Source: Paraspadella gotoi (Eukaryota; Chaetognatha). Taken from it: a stretch of 64,000 nt of DNA. Position 1 is the first letter of the stretch. Each line of letters begins with the position of its first letter. The stretch lies in assembly GCA_051294375.1 (NCBI GenBank), contig CM119264.1, forward strand, positions 28,416,709 through 28,480,708, given 5' to 3'. Below the pieces are notes generated by a model. The model was not told where the DNA came from and ran no database searches. It was given only the letters and a program-made list of their open reading frames with translations. A program made the position numbers and the translations under genes. Shown here piece after piece: positions 1 to 12,700 of this stretch.

Positions 1-269
1 TAAAAATGGTAAAATGTACTGTTTTAACTTTATAAAGTATTTCCTCCAAAATCTACTATAAAAATGTTTTCATTTATTTTCATTTTTTTTCATTATTTAA
101 CCATTTAAAATTGGCATCTATCACAATACTTTTTTCGTTTGGAGTTTGGAAAAGGATAAATTTTGGGAGGGTTAAGTCTTAAAATGTAAAATCCCGATTA
201 TAATTCTAAACGATGGTGAATTATATATAATATAAAATAGGCACTAACACATACGTGGAACTTGAATTC
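1..269. other. AT-rich flank, probable 3' UTR of the ankyrin gene
   Basis: No open frame or recognisable element is visible. The minus-strand ankyrin gene stops at 270, so this stretch most likely holds its 3' untranslated region and downstream DNA. Confidence 0.4.
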
Positions 270-3200
270 TTAGTAAAATTCGTTATCCGAGCTTTGCCTG
301 GATCCGTTCCTTTCGAATCCATTGTTAGGCAAACCGTCCAACCCCAAATCCAAGGCATCCTGACTTCCGAGAGAACTGCTTGTGCTTCCCCCACCCCCGC
401 TGTTTCCCCCGTTTCTATTGGTCACCCCTACCCCCGTCAACGCCACCTCCTCTCCTCCGTTTCCTACGTGATTATTCCCCGGGGGCGGGGAGGACAATCT
501 CAAGGAGAACGAATCGGTGGAATGAATGGAGAGTTTATTGTGGGGCGGGATGCAGGCCAACCCTCCCCCGATCAACGGGGAGTTCGGAGAGTAGCCCTCG
601 GAAGTTCCCCACAAGGATCCCAAGGGTCCCTGGGGGCCTCCCAACAGAAGACTGTTGCGCAGATTAAGGGGAAGGGAGAAGGAATTATGCAAAGCAGGGG
701 GAACGGAGGAATATCCGCTGGAACCAACGACACCACCTCCGCCTCCTCCGGTAACGTTAGCGTAACCCCCGCCGAAATTCAAAGGGGAGTACATGGTTCC
801 ATTGACTCCGAATTGTCCGAAAGTCGAGCCAGAGTTTAAACCGGGAGTGTTCATGGCATAGTTAGTAAACATAGCCTCTATGATTAGCCTCAAACAATCG
901 GCAACATCGTCAGATGGACAGCACGACAAAGCTGCATTGTAACCTTTGGAATCTAGCGCGTCGGAGGAGGCTCCTTTATGCAGAAGAACGTGGACGACCT
1001 GAAGAAGAATTAAAAATTACATAGGTTGTGGTGATCGATTTTCTTGCTGACGAACATTTTATAGATGTTTATTTTAGAAAACCATACCAAATGCACCCTC
1101 TTTCTCATAAAATCACCTCGACGAGCCCGGCCTTCCCGGCGAGGTGCAACGCCGTCTTTTGTTCCTCGTTGGCAGCGTCAATGAAGAGCCGCGTCGGCCG
1201 GGGATCGTTCCCTTCGGAGGCTTTTTCCAGCAACTGCAGGGCAGCTGCTTTTCGACGCTGGAGGCAGGCGAGGTGGAGGGCCGTGTTGGAACTTCGATCG
1301 CGCGCCGTCAGATCTGCTCCGGATTCCATCAACAAATCCAAGGCTGCCTCCTAAATATTTCAATGAAGAAGAAACGTTTTAACATTTGACTAATTTAACG
1401 TCAGAGTAAAGAAATCATCCCGCCGACCTGTCCGTTCGCGGCCGCCAACATTGTTGGGGTGACGTCCTCCTTGTCTTTGGCATTGACGTCGGCGCCGTGG
1501 CCGATGAGGAGCTGGAGGACAGGTACGTGGTTGTACAAGGCGGCGGTGTGCATGGAGGTGCGTCCGCGATCGTCCTTGACGCCGTCGATCAACTTGGCGG
1601 CGGAACGGAGACGAGGGGCGCTTTCGTCGTCGTCGTCCGCCTCCATGCTCTCGTCGTCCTCGTCGTCGTCGTCGCGGCGGAAAGGGAGAGGCGACATCTC
1701 GAGCAAAATCTCCACGCAAGTCACATGACCCCGCATCGCCGCGCAATGCAGCGGGGAGAATCGAGGAAGGAGCGAAGATTCTGTACGAGTTTGACGTAAA
1801 GGGGAGTAAGGATCGTATTAATCGTATTAACCGGACTTCGTTTCTTTTGGGAAGCTCGCAAGCTTCGCTTCACTACTCAATTTAATGACTTGAATACATG
1901 GATAGTTTACATTTTAACACTTAGTTTGATAATTAAATTACTTATGATTGATTTACATACTTTGTTCAGATCCTTATGCTTTACATTCTCTAAGTTCAAT
2001 GCCTGGTCATGTGAAGGCTTGTTACGCTCTTCTGACAAGACATTTTACAGTAGCCTCGTGTAATTCGCTTTAAAGTCGGCGCATCGACAAAACAAAATCA
2101 ATGCAGTAGGTAAATACACGAATTGCAAAATTAACTCACCGTGATTAGTCTCGCTATTTCCATTGATGATGGAATGTACATCGTTGCACCAGGATTCTCT
2201 CAGCTTTTTGTTCTCGAGCAAAAGTTCTAGAACAGCCTCGTGGCCGAAGTAAGCCGCCCAGTGAAGCGGCGTGAATCCCCGGTGGTCGCGACAGTTAACC
2301 AAATCTGCATTATTGGTCATTGCAATAATATTTGTAACGGCATCTTGAATTAGTCTTTAAGCATTTATTACCCAGCTCTTCATTCCCATTGGCCGTCGAC
2401 TGCGAAAGAGAGATTAGCACGGCGGAATGACCTCCCATGGCGGCGTAATGAATCGGGTTTCGGCCAATGGCGTCCTGAGCCAGGATCAACCGGGTCGATG
2501 CACTCTGAGCGTGGCCGATTAACCCCGTCACTACCTCCTCGTGGCCCATTGCGGAGGCGTAGTGCAAGGGCGTTCGTCTCCGCGTATCGCGCGCGTCTGA
2601 CGATGAAAAGTTTAATATTAAACGCGGAAATAGCGTAATGATTACTATCTTTACAACGTAAGGTTGTTGAAAACTAAGAAACCATAAAAAAGACTTTCAG
2701 CTTTCAAAATATAAAGGTCCAAAACCAACCCAGATCGGCGCCGTGGCCGAGAAGAAAGTTGACGGTCTCCAAGTGACCGTAGAGTGACGCCACCATCAAC
2801 GGAGTCTGCGCTGACGAATCGATGACGTCCACGTGGGGGCAGTGGGCGGCGACGGAAGATGACGAGGCTGAAAGAGAAAAGCCATTGGACTTGAGTCAAC
2901 GTGATAAAAGAAAAAAGAGCTGAACAGAAACTAATCTCACTTCCGGTTTTCGATCCAACGTTAGCTCTCTGAATCTTTCGACTGGAACAGCTCCCGTGCC
3001 GCGAAAGTGTGACCGGGCCCATGTCAGTTTTGCCCTTTCGATGCCCGCCGATGTTGTCGTCCTCGACGTCGGCCATTTCCGAGGAAGCCTCGAGCAAGAG
3101 TTGGAGACATTCCGTGTGGCCGGATGCCGCCGCCGCGTGAAAAGGAGTTCGTCTGCGTTGGAAACAAATGTCAAGATTCATTCGCCCTTGAAACATCGTT

Positions 3201-6200
3201 GTAGTGAGGAGAGATTCTCACTTGGTCGTGTTGTCTCTAACGAGAAGCAAAGCCCCGTTGACCAGCAAGACTTTGACGCACTGCTTGTGGCCCGAGGCCG
3301 CAGCGAGATCCAAAGGGGTCCGGCCTAAATCGTCCCGACAATCCACGTCCGACATGTTTTGAAGAAGGACCACTAGGGCTGCAACGACAAAAGATTCACA
3401 AATTATTTGAGGATTGTTTATCGTTTAATTGTCCCATCTTTATTCCATGAAAGTCACCTTCATGGTGGCCGTTATGGGCTGCCAAATGCAGCGGGCTCAC
3501 TTTCGGCCCCTGATCGTGAAAATGATGAAGCTCGGATGAGGCGGCGTCGAGGAGCAACTCCAGTGCCGCCTTGTGACCATTGGCGGCGGCGAAGTGAATA
3601 GCGTGGAAGCCGCCGTAGTCCCTGAGAGAAGCGTTAGCACCACCCTACGGGAACAAGGTAGGTAACTATAAATGTTGGTAAATACTAAATAAATAACGAC
3701 GGTTGATAAAAAAAAAAATAACCGCAACAAGACCTGTTTAAGAAGCGTTTCGACGCACTTTTCCACGACTTGTTTGGTTCGCTCGGCGTCGAAATCGGCT
3801 GAGGAGGCGTAGTGAATGGCGGCTCGTCCTTTGGAATCTGCGAGCATAACGAGTCGGGTTCAAAAATCACGTCTAACTCTCTGGTTGTTAATAATTAGTA
3901 AACAGAGTGAGGCAGAGTGAAAAACTTGCCTGTGTCGTCCACTTTGGCACCAGATGTCAAAAGAGCCATGAGGCATTCTTGCTGAAGATGGGCACTGGCG
4001 TAATGCAAACAAGTCCTTCCGTCTTGATCTCGTGCGTTACAGTCAGAACCTGACAGGAAAAACAAGTTGGAAGTTCAGGTTATGTAAACTTACTTAAGTC
4101 GAATTCCGAGAAACAACGACGATATTACCGGCGGAAAGCAAAAGGTCCAAGCAGGCAATGTTGCCGGAACAGGCAGCGCAATGCAGCGCCGTTCTGCCGC
4201 GGCCGTCCACCACGTCTATCTCGGCGTCCGAAGTCAAAAACTTTTTCACGCATTCCGTGTATCCATTCAAGGCACTCATGTGTACTGGCATCATTCCACT
4301 GTAGCCTCGTTTCTGCGCGAGAAAAGATGTCGACGAAAGACAAAATCAGAAGACGATAATTTATCCCCAAAACTCTCTCGCTCCGATCACCTACCGAGGA
4401 ATCCGCTTTGTGGGAGAGGAGCGTCCGGATGAGCAACTCGTGTCCGTTGAGCGAGGCGATGTGCAGCGGCGTGTTGGCGTCCTTGTCCACGGCGTCAACG
4501 AGGGCGCCGCGCTCGAGTAGCGGCTCGGCGCGCGCGTGACGCCCGTGAATCGCCGTCAGGTGCAACGGCGTGCGCCCGTCCAGCGCCGTCGCGTTCACTT
4601 GGGCGCCCTCCTTCAAGAGAAGTTCCAGACAATTCCCTCCGTGAGTGGAGATCGCTGCACGACATAGAAGGGATAAGTTAAGTTTAAACAACAAAAACAG
4701 ATCAAATTCTCGGCTAAATTGATATCTCTACCGGCGAAATGGAGCGGAGTTTGTCCGGCTTTGTTCGTAGTGTTGACTAGAGACGCGGCGGGATTCGCAG
4801 AAGCGGCGACTGGCGCAGAAAGTAACGCCGCCAAAACGACGTCTTGTCCGTTGAGGCAAGCTACGTGGACGGGCGTGTTTCCCTCGGCGTCCACGGCCGT
4901 GGCGTCCGCACCAGCGTCAATGAGCAGTTGCGCCACCGCTAACTGACCGGAAGCTGACGCCGCGTGCAACGGGGTCATCATCGTTTTGTCACTACGGAAA
5001 CGGGAACGGGAAAATAGTTTAATGTTTTATGTACATTAGGCCTTAGCAATTTTTTCAATTTTTCAATTTTTCAATTTTTCTCCTAAAGTGCTTTAGATTT
5101 GTCCTGTTGTCCCCTTTCCCCCTTTTCATCATCGACGCATTAATTCCATCTTTAAAATTAAATCTGTAATTTCCTCCGAGTAAACTAAACTCGCCGTCTC
5201 ACCGGCAATTAATTTCGGCGTCGGCTTGAACGAGTTTCGCCACGACGCCAGCGTGGCCCATGAAGGCCGCGTAGTGAAGGGCTCGTCGATCCTTCTTGTC
5301 GAAGGCGTTGATGGAGGCGCCGTTGAGGAGGAGCATCTCCACGGACGCCTCGTGGCCGTTGAAGGACGCGTGATGGAGCCCAGTGCGTCCAGCTGAGAAA
5401 AAAAACGATATTTATTAATGTATGTCTTAACGTTTGTTGAAAAACTAAAATAAGCTCGCCTCTGTCCGTAACGTTGACGTTGTTCAGCACCGAGGCCAGC
5501 AGCTCAACACATTTGACGGCATCGTTGGCAGCGGCCACGTGAAGGGGCGTTTGCCAGTTCTTGTCCCGAGCATTGACGTCGGCCTAGAAGCCAAGGGGTG
5601 TGGAAGGAAGGAAAATTAGGATTGATATGTTATTTCTGAAGAAACTGGGGATATGACTAAAAACATTAAGGCAGAAAAAACTGACGAACCTGGTGACGAA
5701 GAAGAACATCAGTGACGTCATCGGAACATGAACAACACGCGCGATGAAGTGGAGTCAACCATCTGAAAAAGGAAAACAATTAAACTTGCTTTAGGGCTTT
5801 ATTATTGTGATTATTTTGATGTATTATAAAATAAAATTCGGTGATTATTCGGCATTGAAATTTAATTAAAAATGTTTTTCTAAGTTTTAAATCCCTTCCC
5901 TGTATGTTGGAAGCGTCAGTACTAATTAGTTAATAAATACTTGCTGTCTTTGGCGTTGACTCTGGCGCCTCCCAAAATAAGCAGCTCCGATATTTCTGAT
6001 TGCCCACGAAAAGCGGCCGCGTGCAAAGGCGAACGACGCTCGCCGTCGAGAGAGTTCACGTCTTCTTTCTGAAAATTTTAAATTCATTTATAGTATGTTC
6101 TTTGATCATTCCAGATGTATTAACAATGTATACCTTGATTATTCAAGAAGTTACCTTGAAAATCAAAGCCCGAACTTCGTCGAGGTTTCCGCGAAAGCAG

Positions 6201-6271
6201 GCTTGAGTCAACGGAGGCTGATCGGCGAAACTGCCGATGCCTCCGAGGCCAAGACCCCCGAAACAACTCAT
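270..6271 (-). CDS. ANKRD28/44/52-like: PP6 regulatory ankyrin-repeat subunit (ANKRD28/44/52 orthologue), 19 exons
   Basis: The family provides the ankyrin-repeat regulatory subunit of protein phosphatase 6 holoenzymes. I joined 19 exons with compatible phases: 6271-6155, 6068-5941, 5762-5690, 5583-5460, 5392-5203, 4991-4732, 4654-4395, 4312-4129, 4049-3930, 3837-3734, 3644-3458, 3378-3222, 3152-2941, 2867-2730, 2596-2372, 2304-2140, 1780-1428, 1350-1117, 998-270. They total 3960 nt, 1319 residues. The N-terminus ([20 protein letters not shown]) and the end of the repeats ([10 protein letters not shown], about residue 1105) are family signatures, with a continuous run of TPLHxAA-type repeats between. 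Oddities are an acidic loop in exon 17, a Ser/Lys-rich loop in exons 13-14, and a Gly/Ser/Asn-rich tail of about 200 residues, which makes it longer than the roughly 1,080-residue human proteins. Donors of exons 4 and 9 are GC, not GT. Identity is firm at family level; which vertebrate paralogue is closest is open. Confidence 0.95.
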
Positions 6272-6851
6272 TGCGTCTCCGCTCGGGCGACTTCATCCAC
6301 GCAGAGAGAACGTCACGTGTTATGCCTCGGAACAGGCCGACCACAATATTTTTTCATTTCAATTTTTTTATCGACGATCGTCAACGAGTCTGGGCTTCTG
6401 TCTCGCAGCGCGGCGAATGCGCGCCTCTCGATACATTCGATGGAGATTCACCAACTAGTCACGACGTAAGCGTTAGAATCGTAGGTCGAATTAAATTTGC
6501 GACGAATCGCACCTCGTTCTTTATATTACTTAAATAAAAAAAATATATCTTGAACACTAAACGTAGAAAGCGGCTTAGGTAACCTCAATACTTATTTAAA
6601 CAACCCTTTAGCGTAAAACAAAGTTTGAGCTTAAAAAAAAAAATCACTAAATGCAATTTTAAACTTCGCCTCTCACGGCATCAAGATCAACATAATTTTA
6701 ACATCATAATTTATGCAATTAGTTTTGATAATATAAAATTATTTAAAGTTATTCTTAACAGAAAAAAAAATTCTGAAGAAAAGCAGAAATTTTAATATTC
6801 ACTGCCTTACTTTATATACATTTTTGGAAAGAGTCAAAAGTTAAGGCGAAG
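6272..6851. other. Intergenic: ankyrin-gene promoter side and CTNNBL1 3' side
   Basis: AT-rich DNA between two minus-strand genes. It must contain the 5' region of the ankyrin gene (next to 6271) and the 3' UTR of CTNNBL1 (next to 6852). I see no further gene; short frames here are shadows. Confidence 0.5.
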
Positions 6852-9018
6852 TTAAAATTTGTCAACGAGCTGGAGAATTCTCTGCTGTTCTCTCTCGCGA
6901 TCATCCTCGTCGTCGTCGTCGTCGTCGTCATCCCTTTCCGTCCCGCGTCGTCGATCTTTGGGGTCGTCGGATCCGCCGATGTGTCCCGCGTATTCCCGGA
7001 CGACGTTGCGAATGCTCTTCACGGATCCGCCGTGGAGCGAGAGGAGTTGAATAATTCGCGTTTTGATGGAGGAGATGCTGGAGCTGGCGATCTCCAAAAC
7101 GATGTAGTCGATAAGCTGGAGGGAGAAGAGTCCACCGTCGAGGCGCTGGAGATAAAAGTCTTCCTCGACGTCCTCGTCGTCCACGTCTTCCCCGCGACGT
7201 CTCATGCGAAACTTCTCGGCCTCGACCCGCTCGTCGACGGTCCGCACGCGGTCTTGGTAGGCGAAGTGAAGCTCCATCAGTCGGTCGATCTTCTCGAAGT
7301 CCGACTCGATGAATTTGTTCAAGAGTCGCTGTCTTTGTCCGCTGCCGCAGTTGCGCAAGAGAGAAGCCAAGATGGAGACGACGTGCTCGATGTGCTGATC
7401 CTCTCCCCCGGATTTCTTGCAGCTTTTCGGTGTCTTCATGAAGAGAGGAAAAACGGTGCGAAGTCCGAGGATGTCCACGAACTTGTTGCAATTGTCTCGT
7501 CCGTCGGGACCGTTCATCGAATAGCTGAGAACCTTTAAGGCCGGACCGCGCGACACTTTCTTTTCTCGAAGCATCAAATTCATGAGTTGAAGGCCTTCGC
7601 CCTGAGAGAGGTAAACATAATATTTTCCACTTCATTGATAAACAAAATATTTTCCACTTCATTGATAGGGGAGCCAGGTACTCTGGGAGTGAATAAACGA
7701 GACTGTGAGAGAGTCTTGATTGAAAGCTTGCAGGGACCTGCTATGTCATTATCTTGTAAGAGTGATGTCAGGGGCAAGATAGCTTATTTATTAAATGAAT
7801 GGACAATTGGTTGTACCAATTTCATAATTTAGAACCCAAATCGACCACCACCCCCCGCGCCCCCTTTTCCACCTAATTGGCAAAATTAACCTTGAGAAAT
7901 TTTGATCTGTTGGGCGTGAAGAGCAGAGCGCTGCAGAGAGAGTTGAAGAGATTCTCCATCATCTCCGACTCTTGCGCCGACGAAGGATCGTGACGCTTGA
8001 AGGGGGCGAGTTGCCCCAGGAGAATGTCCACCCCGTCCGCTTCTCCCAAAATCCTTCGATTCTCGTCGGAATTTTGGAGCAAAATGGCGAGGATTTCCGA
8101 GGAGTAGAGTTTGTTGTCGTCGAAGGGCGACTTCATTTTGAGGCGTTTGAGGATCCAAGTCATGAGTCCCTGACCCACGGCCTCGTTGACCATCTCCGGC
8201 CGACTCTCCGCCAAGTTCTCCACGATCCCGAGAGAGCTGTGGACGCCGTCCGCCTCTTCTTTCACCGTCTCGTCCAGACGCTCGAGATTCTGGACGAGGA
8301 GCGCCACGATCTGATTCTCGAGTAGGCAGTCGACGAGAGCGAGGGCGCCTTCTTGCGCCGGCGTACGTCGGGCCTCTTCGCCGAGGACGTCGGCATCACC
8401 GACGTCCGCGTCAGTCATTTCCTGAAGGAAGTTGACGGTGGCGATGGCGACGTCGGTGTTTTCGTGCGACATGAGACCGAGAAGGGAGGAGACGGTGTTA
8501 AGGTCGATCAAGGTCGGGTAGAACTCCGGCGACGTGGCCACCACGTGAAGCTCTTGCAACACGTCGTGCAACTCCACTTCGCTCTCCATAAACTTTTCCG
8601 GATTTTCCGGATATTTGATCCTCATCTCCTGATTCTTAAGGATCTTTTTTTCCAGCGACAAAAGCATCTTCTTCAAGGCGACGTCGTCCAGTGGCTCGGA
8701 TTCCGGTTCTTCGTCCAGAAGGCGAAGTATCTCAGCCCTTTTCGCCTCCTTCACGGCGTCGGTATCCACAGTAGCTTCCGGGGGCGGGGGCGCGTCCACA
8801 GGAGCTTCATCACGCTTCCGGACTTTCGCCGTGGAGTCCTTCGACTTGCCTCCTTTCGCCGCTGACAAGATAGCATCGACTTCGCTCAATTCTGCGCCGT
8901 CATAGGACACTTGTTGTCGCCGCTTCCGTCTTCCCGCTTCGCCCAAGCTACGAGTCTGAGACTGGCTCGATTCTGACGGACGAGACGGCGTGTACTGTAG
9001 AAGCTCACCGACGTCCAT
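6852..9018 (-). CDS. CTNNBL1: Beta-catenin-like protein 1, two exons
   Basis: CTNNBL1 is a nuclear armadillo-repeat protein associated with the Prp19/CDC5L spliceosomal complex. Exons 9018-7891 and 7601-6852 join in phase 0 at FLK|GEG to give 625 residues (human 563). The start MDVGELLQY is the conserved N-terminus, followed by a basic stretch GRRKRRQQ (residues 29-36) that fits a nuclear localisation signal. Conserved blocks are ENPEKFMESE, VVALLVQNLERLDE, EEADGVHSSLGIVENLAE, QEMMENLF and LQLMNLMLREKKVSR, ending in RILQLVDKF. The single 289-bp intron is mostly repeat sequence. The C-terminal region has an extra Asp-rich stretch before the last helix, encoded by a GAC repeat. It is divergently arranged with the CFAP184-like gene. 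Confidence 0.96.
7664..7832 (+). repeat. Interspersed repeat R1 inside the CTNNBL1 intron
   Basis: Contains the shared R1 core (CAAGATAGCTTATTTATTAA, then a GGTTGTACCAATTTCAT-like end) plus an upstream part with AGCTTGCAGGGACCTGCT. Both parts recur at several other places in the window. The element fills over half of the intron. A 23-bp direct duplication (ATATTTTCCACTTCATTGAT) sits just before it at 7619-7669. Confidence 0.7.
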
Positions 9019-9727
9019 TGTAAATATAAGGGTGTTAAAAAAGCATTGACGGTGAGCTGAAAGCATAAATTGAGAGTTAGTACATCTCCCTATTATATTT
9101 AGTACAACTGCATACAGAATGGGACGGACGGGTAACGATTTAAAATGACATAGATGAAGGATCAACAATAAAAACACATCAAAGCAAAAATACTTAAGAA
9201 TTTCTAAGGCAATTAACGACAATTTTCTTAAATTTGAATTAAATTTTACCTTTATTACCCAGGGTATTGCCGAATCAACACAAGTACGTGGTTAAGATGT
9301 GCGCGTTTAACCCAAGTCAGTTGAGTCAGCGAGGACACGACCGAATTCAACGAATGCGCAGTCGGGGCATTATTACTTTTTTAAATGAAAATCTTTTGTT
9401 TCTTTATATGTTTTAGGCTCTGACGATAAACTTCGAAATTAATTCTTGATGCTCCTTTGTTTTCTGGATCTTTTGTTTTTTGTTTTTTTAATATTACGAA
9501 TATGAGGAACGAAATTTAGTTTAGTCCATGAATAAAAAAATACTTCATATAAATGAATTTATATTCCCATCTGGGTTTTGATGCAGCTTCCTTATCTTAA
9601 AAGAATTGACTAACATTCTTTAAGTTAATGTTTTAAAAAAGTGCAAAAAATAAAGCGCTTAGAAAAATTATATCAATGTGTTAAAATAAAAAATAACGAT
9701 TTAATTTTATTCACTTGACGAAGCATC
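9019..9727. promoter_or_regulatory. Head-to-head intergenic region, candidate bidirectional promoter
   Basis: About 0.7 kb separates the start codons of CTNNBL1 (minus) and the CFAP184-like gene (plus). Both 5' ends must lie here. There is no obvious TATA box; the CTNNBL1-proximal 350 bp is GC-richer than the rest. Inference from gene orientation only. Confidence 0.4.
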
Positions 9728-12700
9728 ATGAATGGAAAACCTCTTCAAGAGGAAAGGATTAAGACAAATATTTCTGGTACTTTCTGGTACAAGATAGCTT
9801 ATTTATTAAATGAATGGATAATTTTTATATTGGGTGTACCAATTTAATAGATTAAAAGGTTTAAAATACTACAAATTTACAAAGTCAAAGAGGCAGCAAG
9901 TGACCTTAATTTATTCACAATTTACATTTACAGGTTCCTTTCGATGGGATATTTCTTCTCCTGGTTCTCAGGATACATTTAATTTACTGGAAAACCCATC
10001 GGAGGCAAAACTAAATCAAAACGCGAACAGTGAAAACTTTTTATCCATCAATAAAAACCAAGGCGATGAAAGTCCCGCTGAACACGAAGCTTCCTCAGGC
10101 AATATAAGATAATAAGATTGTAATTTAAAAATTAATTGGCTTGTATCATCGTTTAAGACTTTAAGAAGATCTTTAATATTTTTATTAATATAATATCATT
10201 TCCTTTAGAGGAAGAGCACGCGGGACAGGCTGCGGAAGTGGAAGAAGCACTTGAATCAGAACAGGTCTCTCATTTACAGTTTAGTGTCACAAATTAACAT
10301 CGCCTCATGTCATGTTGTGACCCTCACCTTAAAGGAGCAACCCCCTTCGACCTTGGGCGAGCCCCCTCGTTCCGAAGATGACATGGGCGAGGGAGAGAGC
10401 GAAGAGGGATCAGAGGAAGGAGAAGGGGAGGAGGAAGAGGAAGAAGAAGAGGAGGATGAGGAGGAAGAAGAGGAAGAGGAGGCAGAGGTGGTGCTTCACG
10501 AGGAAAAGTCGCACGTTTTACTCGACGACGAGATGCCGCCTCCGAAGATGGACTCCTTGGAGGCGATGTACCTCGAGGAGATGGCGGCAAAAGACAGAGA
10601 GGGCGAAGAGGAGGAGGAGGAAGAGGAGGAGGAGAAGGAGCCGGAGGAGACGGAGGAAGACATCATGGACGATTTGAAGTGAGGGAGATAAGGAAAATGT
10701 TTATATAGTTATATATTTTATTAAACTAATAAAATATTAAAATCAAAAAGTAAACATGTCAACTTAAATGTTTGTTTTTGCTTTTGTTTTCCCCGTTTCA
10801 ATTATTGTGTTGGCGAGGATAATCCGATATAATTTTTACATTCTCTGTTAACGGTTCAATGTCAGCGCGGATATGATATACAAAATTAATAAACTGTTCC
10901 AATCATGGTACAATTGTTATGCGAATACGTTCTTGCTTATTTTTGCAAGAAATGCCATAGAAAACGTAAAATCCGAACAGGTCCGAGTTGGACGAGGTCA
11001 TCGAAGACAAGAACAAAGTGGAACTGATGATCACTTTCTACGAGCATCGTTTGGCCCACGGATGCTTCATCAAGAAAGAAAAAGGAAAAAGGCCCCAGGG
11101 TCAGGGACCGGCTCATGGTCACGAATCCAAACCGAACGAAGGGGGTGAGTCTTTCCCTGTCCCAGCTTGCTTCAAAATAGTATTAGAATAAAAAAATTTA
11201 TTATTGAGATTAGCAAATACACAATAACTGTTATTTTTTTTTATAAGGGGCTCTCCCGGACACGATGCTGACGAAATCCTTGCAGAAGCCGCAAGAAGAC
11301 ACCGAAGAAACTCTGCAAATGAGATTCGAGCAACTCCTCAAGAATTTGGAGAGGTTGCGGAAGGACGCCGCGGAAACGACGACGCGTCTCAGCAAAGAGA
11401 TTTTCAATCAGATCGAAGTAAATATTCCTCGTACTTGATGTGTACAATAATAGGTGTAAACTGTGAGCAGTGTGCACTAATTGCAGCTCCCCAAAGATCG
11501 GGATTAATCCAATTATGACCGGCGGTTGACGGCTGAGTGCATTTTCAAGTTTAGTCTCTCCCTTCCTCTATTCTCTAGTCGAATAAGTTGCTGAAAAACG
11601 AAGTGGAAGAAAATATCTTCCTGTTCAACAATCAGCGGCGGGAGATCGCTAAGTTCGCGCTCTTCGTGGACAACAAGCGTCTCATCGACGTCAAGGAGGT
11701 GAGCACGTGACGTCCACCCGACGTCGACGAATCGTTCACGTGATTCGACGAGATTTTTCGCCCGAAAGTTGGAGCGTCACGAGGCGGAAGAGGCGGCTCT
11801 GCGCAAGGAAATCGTCGAGTTGCGCCTCCACAACATTTATCTGCGCAACACGTTGATGGAGAAGGAGGCGGAGGTCAAGCAGGGGGTCAACTACGAGGAG
11901 ATGGAGCAGATGGTTCTGCAGAATCAATTGCTCGAAGGTTGATATAGGAGTTGGGATTATTCGGAAAATAAAATGGAGGAATGAAGACAACCCCGCCCGT
12001 TGCCATTGAATAATCTTTAACCAATAATGTCAAATATTTCTGTTAACAAAGTTTTGTGGTCAATAGACTCCAATTTCTAGAACTAACGCATATTATTGGC
12101 CCCGATTTTTTGAACCGCCCCCCCCCCCCGTTTTTTGCGCGGTTGCGACAATTCAGCAAAGATCGAACAAAAATCGTTGAACAACGAACGTGTAAAAGCG
12201 AGCCTCACACGCAAAGTCGCGTGCATAACGCACGTTAAGCAGAAGACGGGAATGCGCGCGGAGGAGGCGGCCAAGTCGAGGGAACAGTGCGAGCAGCTCG
12301 ACGCTGCGATTTACGCCTTGAAGGAGGAGTTGACGGAGGTTTGTTGACAATGACGAACAATGATGACGTCATCAGCAGAAACAATGACGAGAACAATTCG
12401 ACTACACTCCTCGGGACGAGTCTTTTATAGACTGCTCGCGATTATCAAATTCAATAACAATGAAATTTAAAAAAAAAAAATTACTGATGTAATATTTAAA
12501 AATATTTTTTGATCACAATCACAATTTCTTTTTTCTCCATTGTATTTTCCCAAATATTTTATTAAATCCTACTATAAATCTCCACATTACAATTTATCGT
12601 TTTTCGTTCGTTGAAAAAAGAAATGGATATATCGTGAAGAGATGTTCCTCATTTCTTTTTCCTTTTTCAGTTGAGAAAGGAAAAGGATATATCGAGAAGA

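Noticed and set aside
1966-2024. Extra ankyrin-gene exon with acceptor and donor ([16 protein letters not shown])
   Set aside because: Exons 16 and 17 already join in phase with a continuous repeat; the extra peptide is not ankyrin-like.
10324-10677. Basic and proline-rich frames overlapping the CFAP184-like Glu-rich exon
   Set aside because: Out-of-frame readings of GAG/GAA codons; only the Glu frame joins the neighbouring exons in phase.
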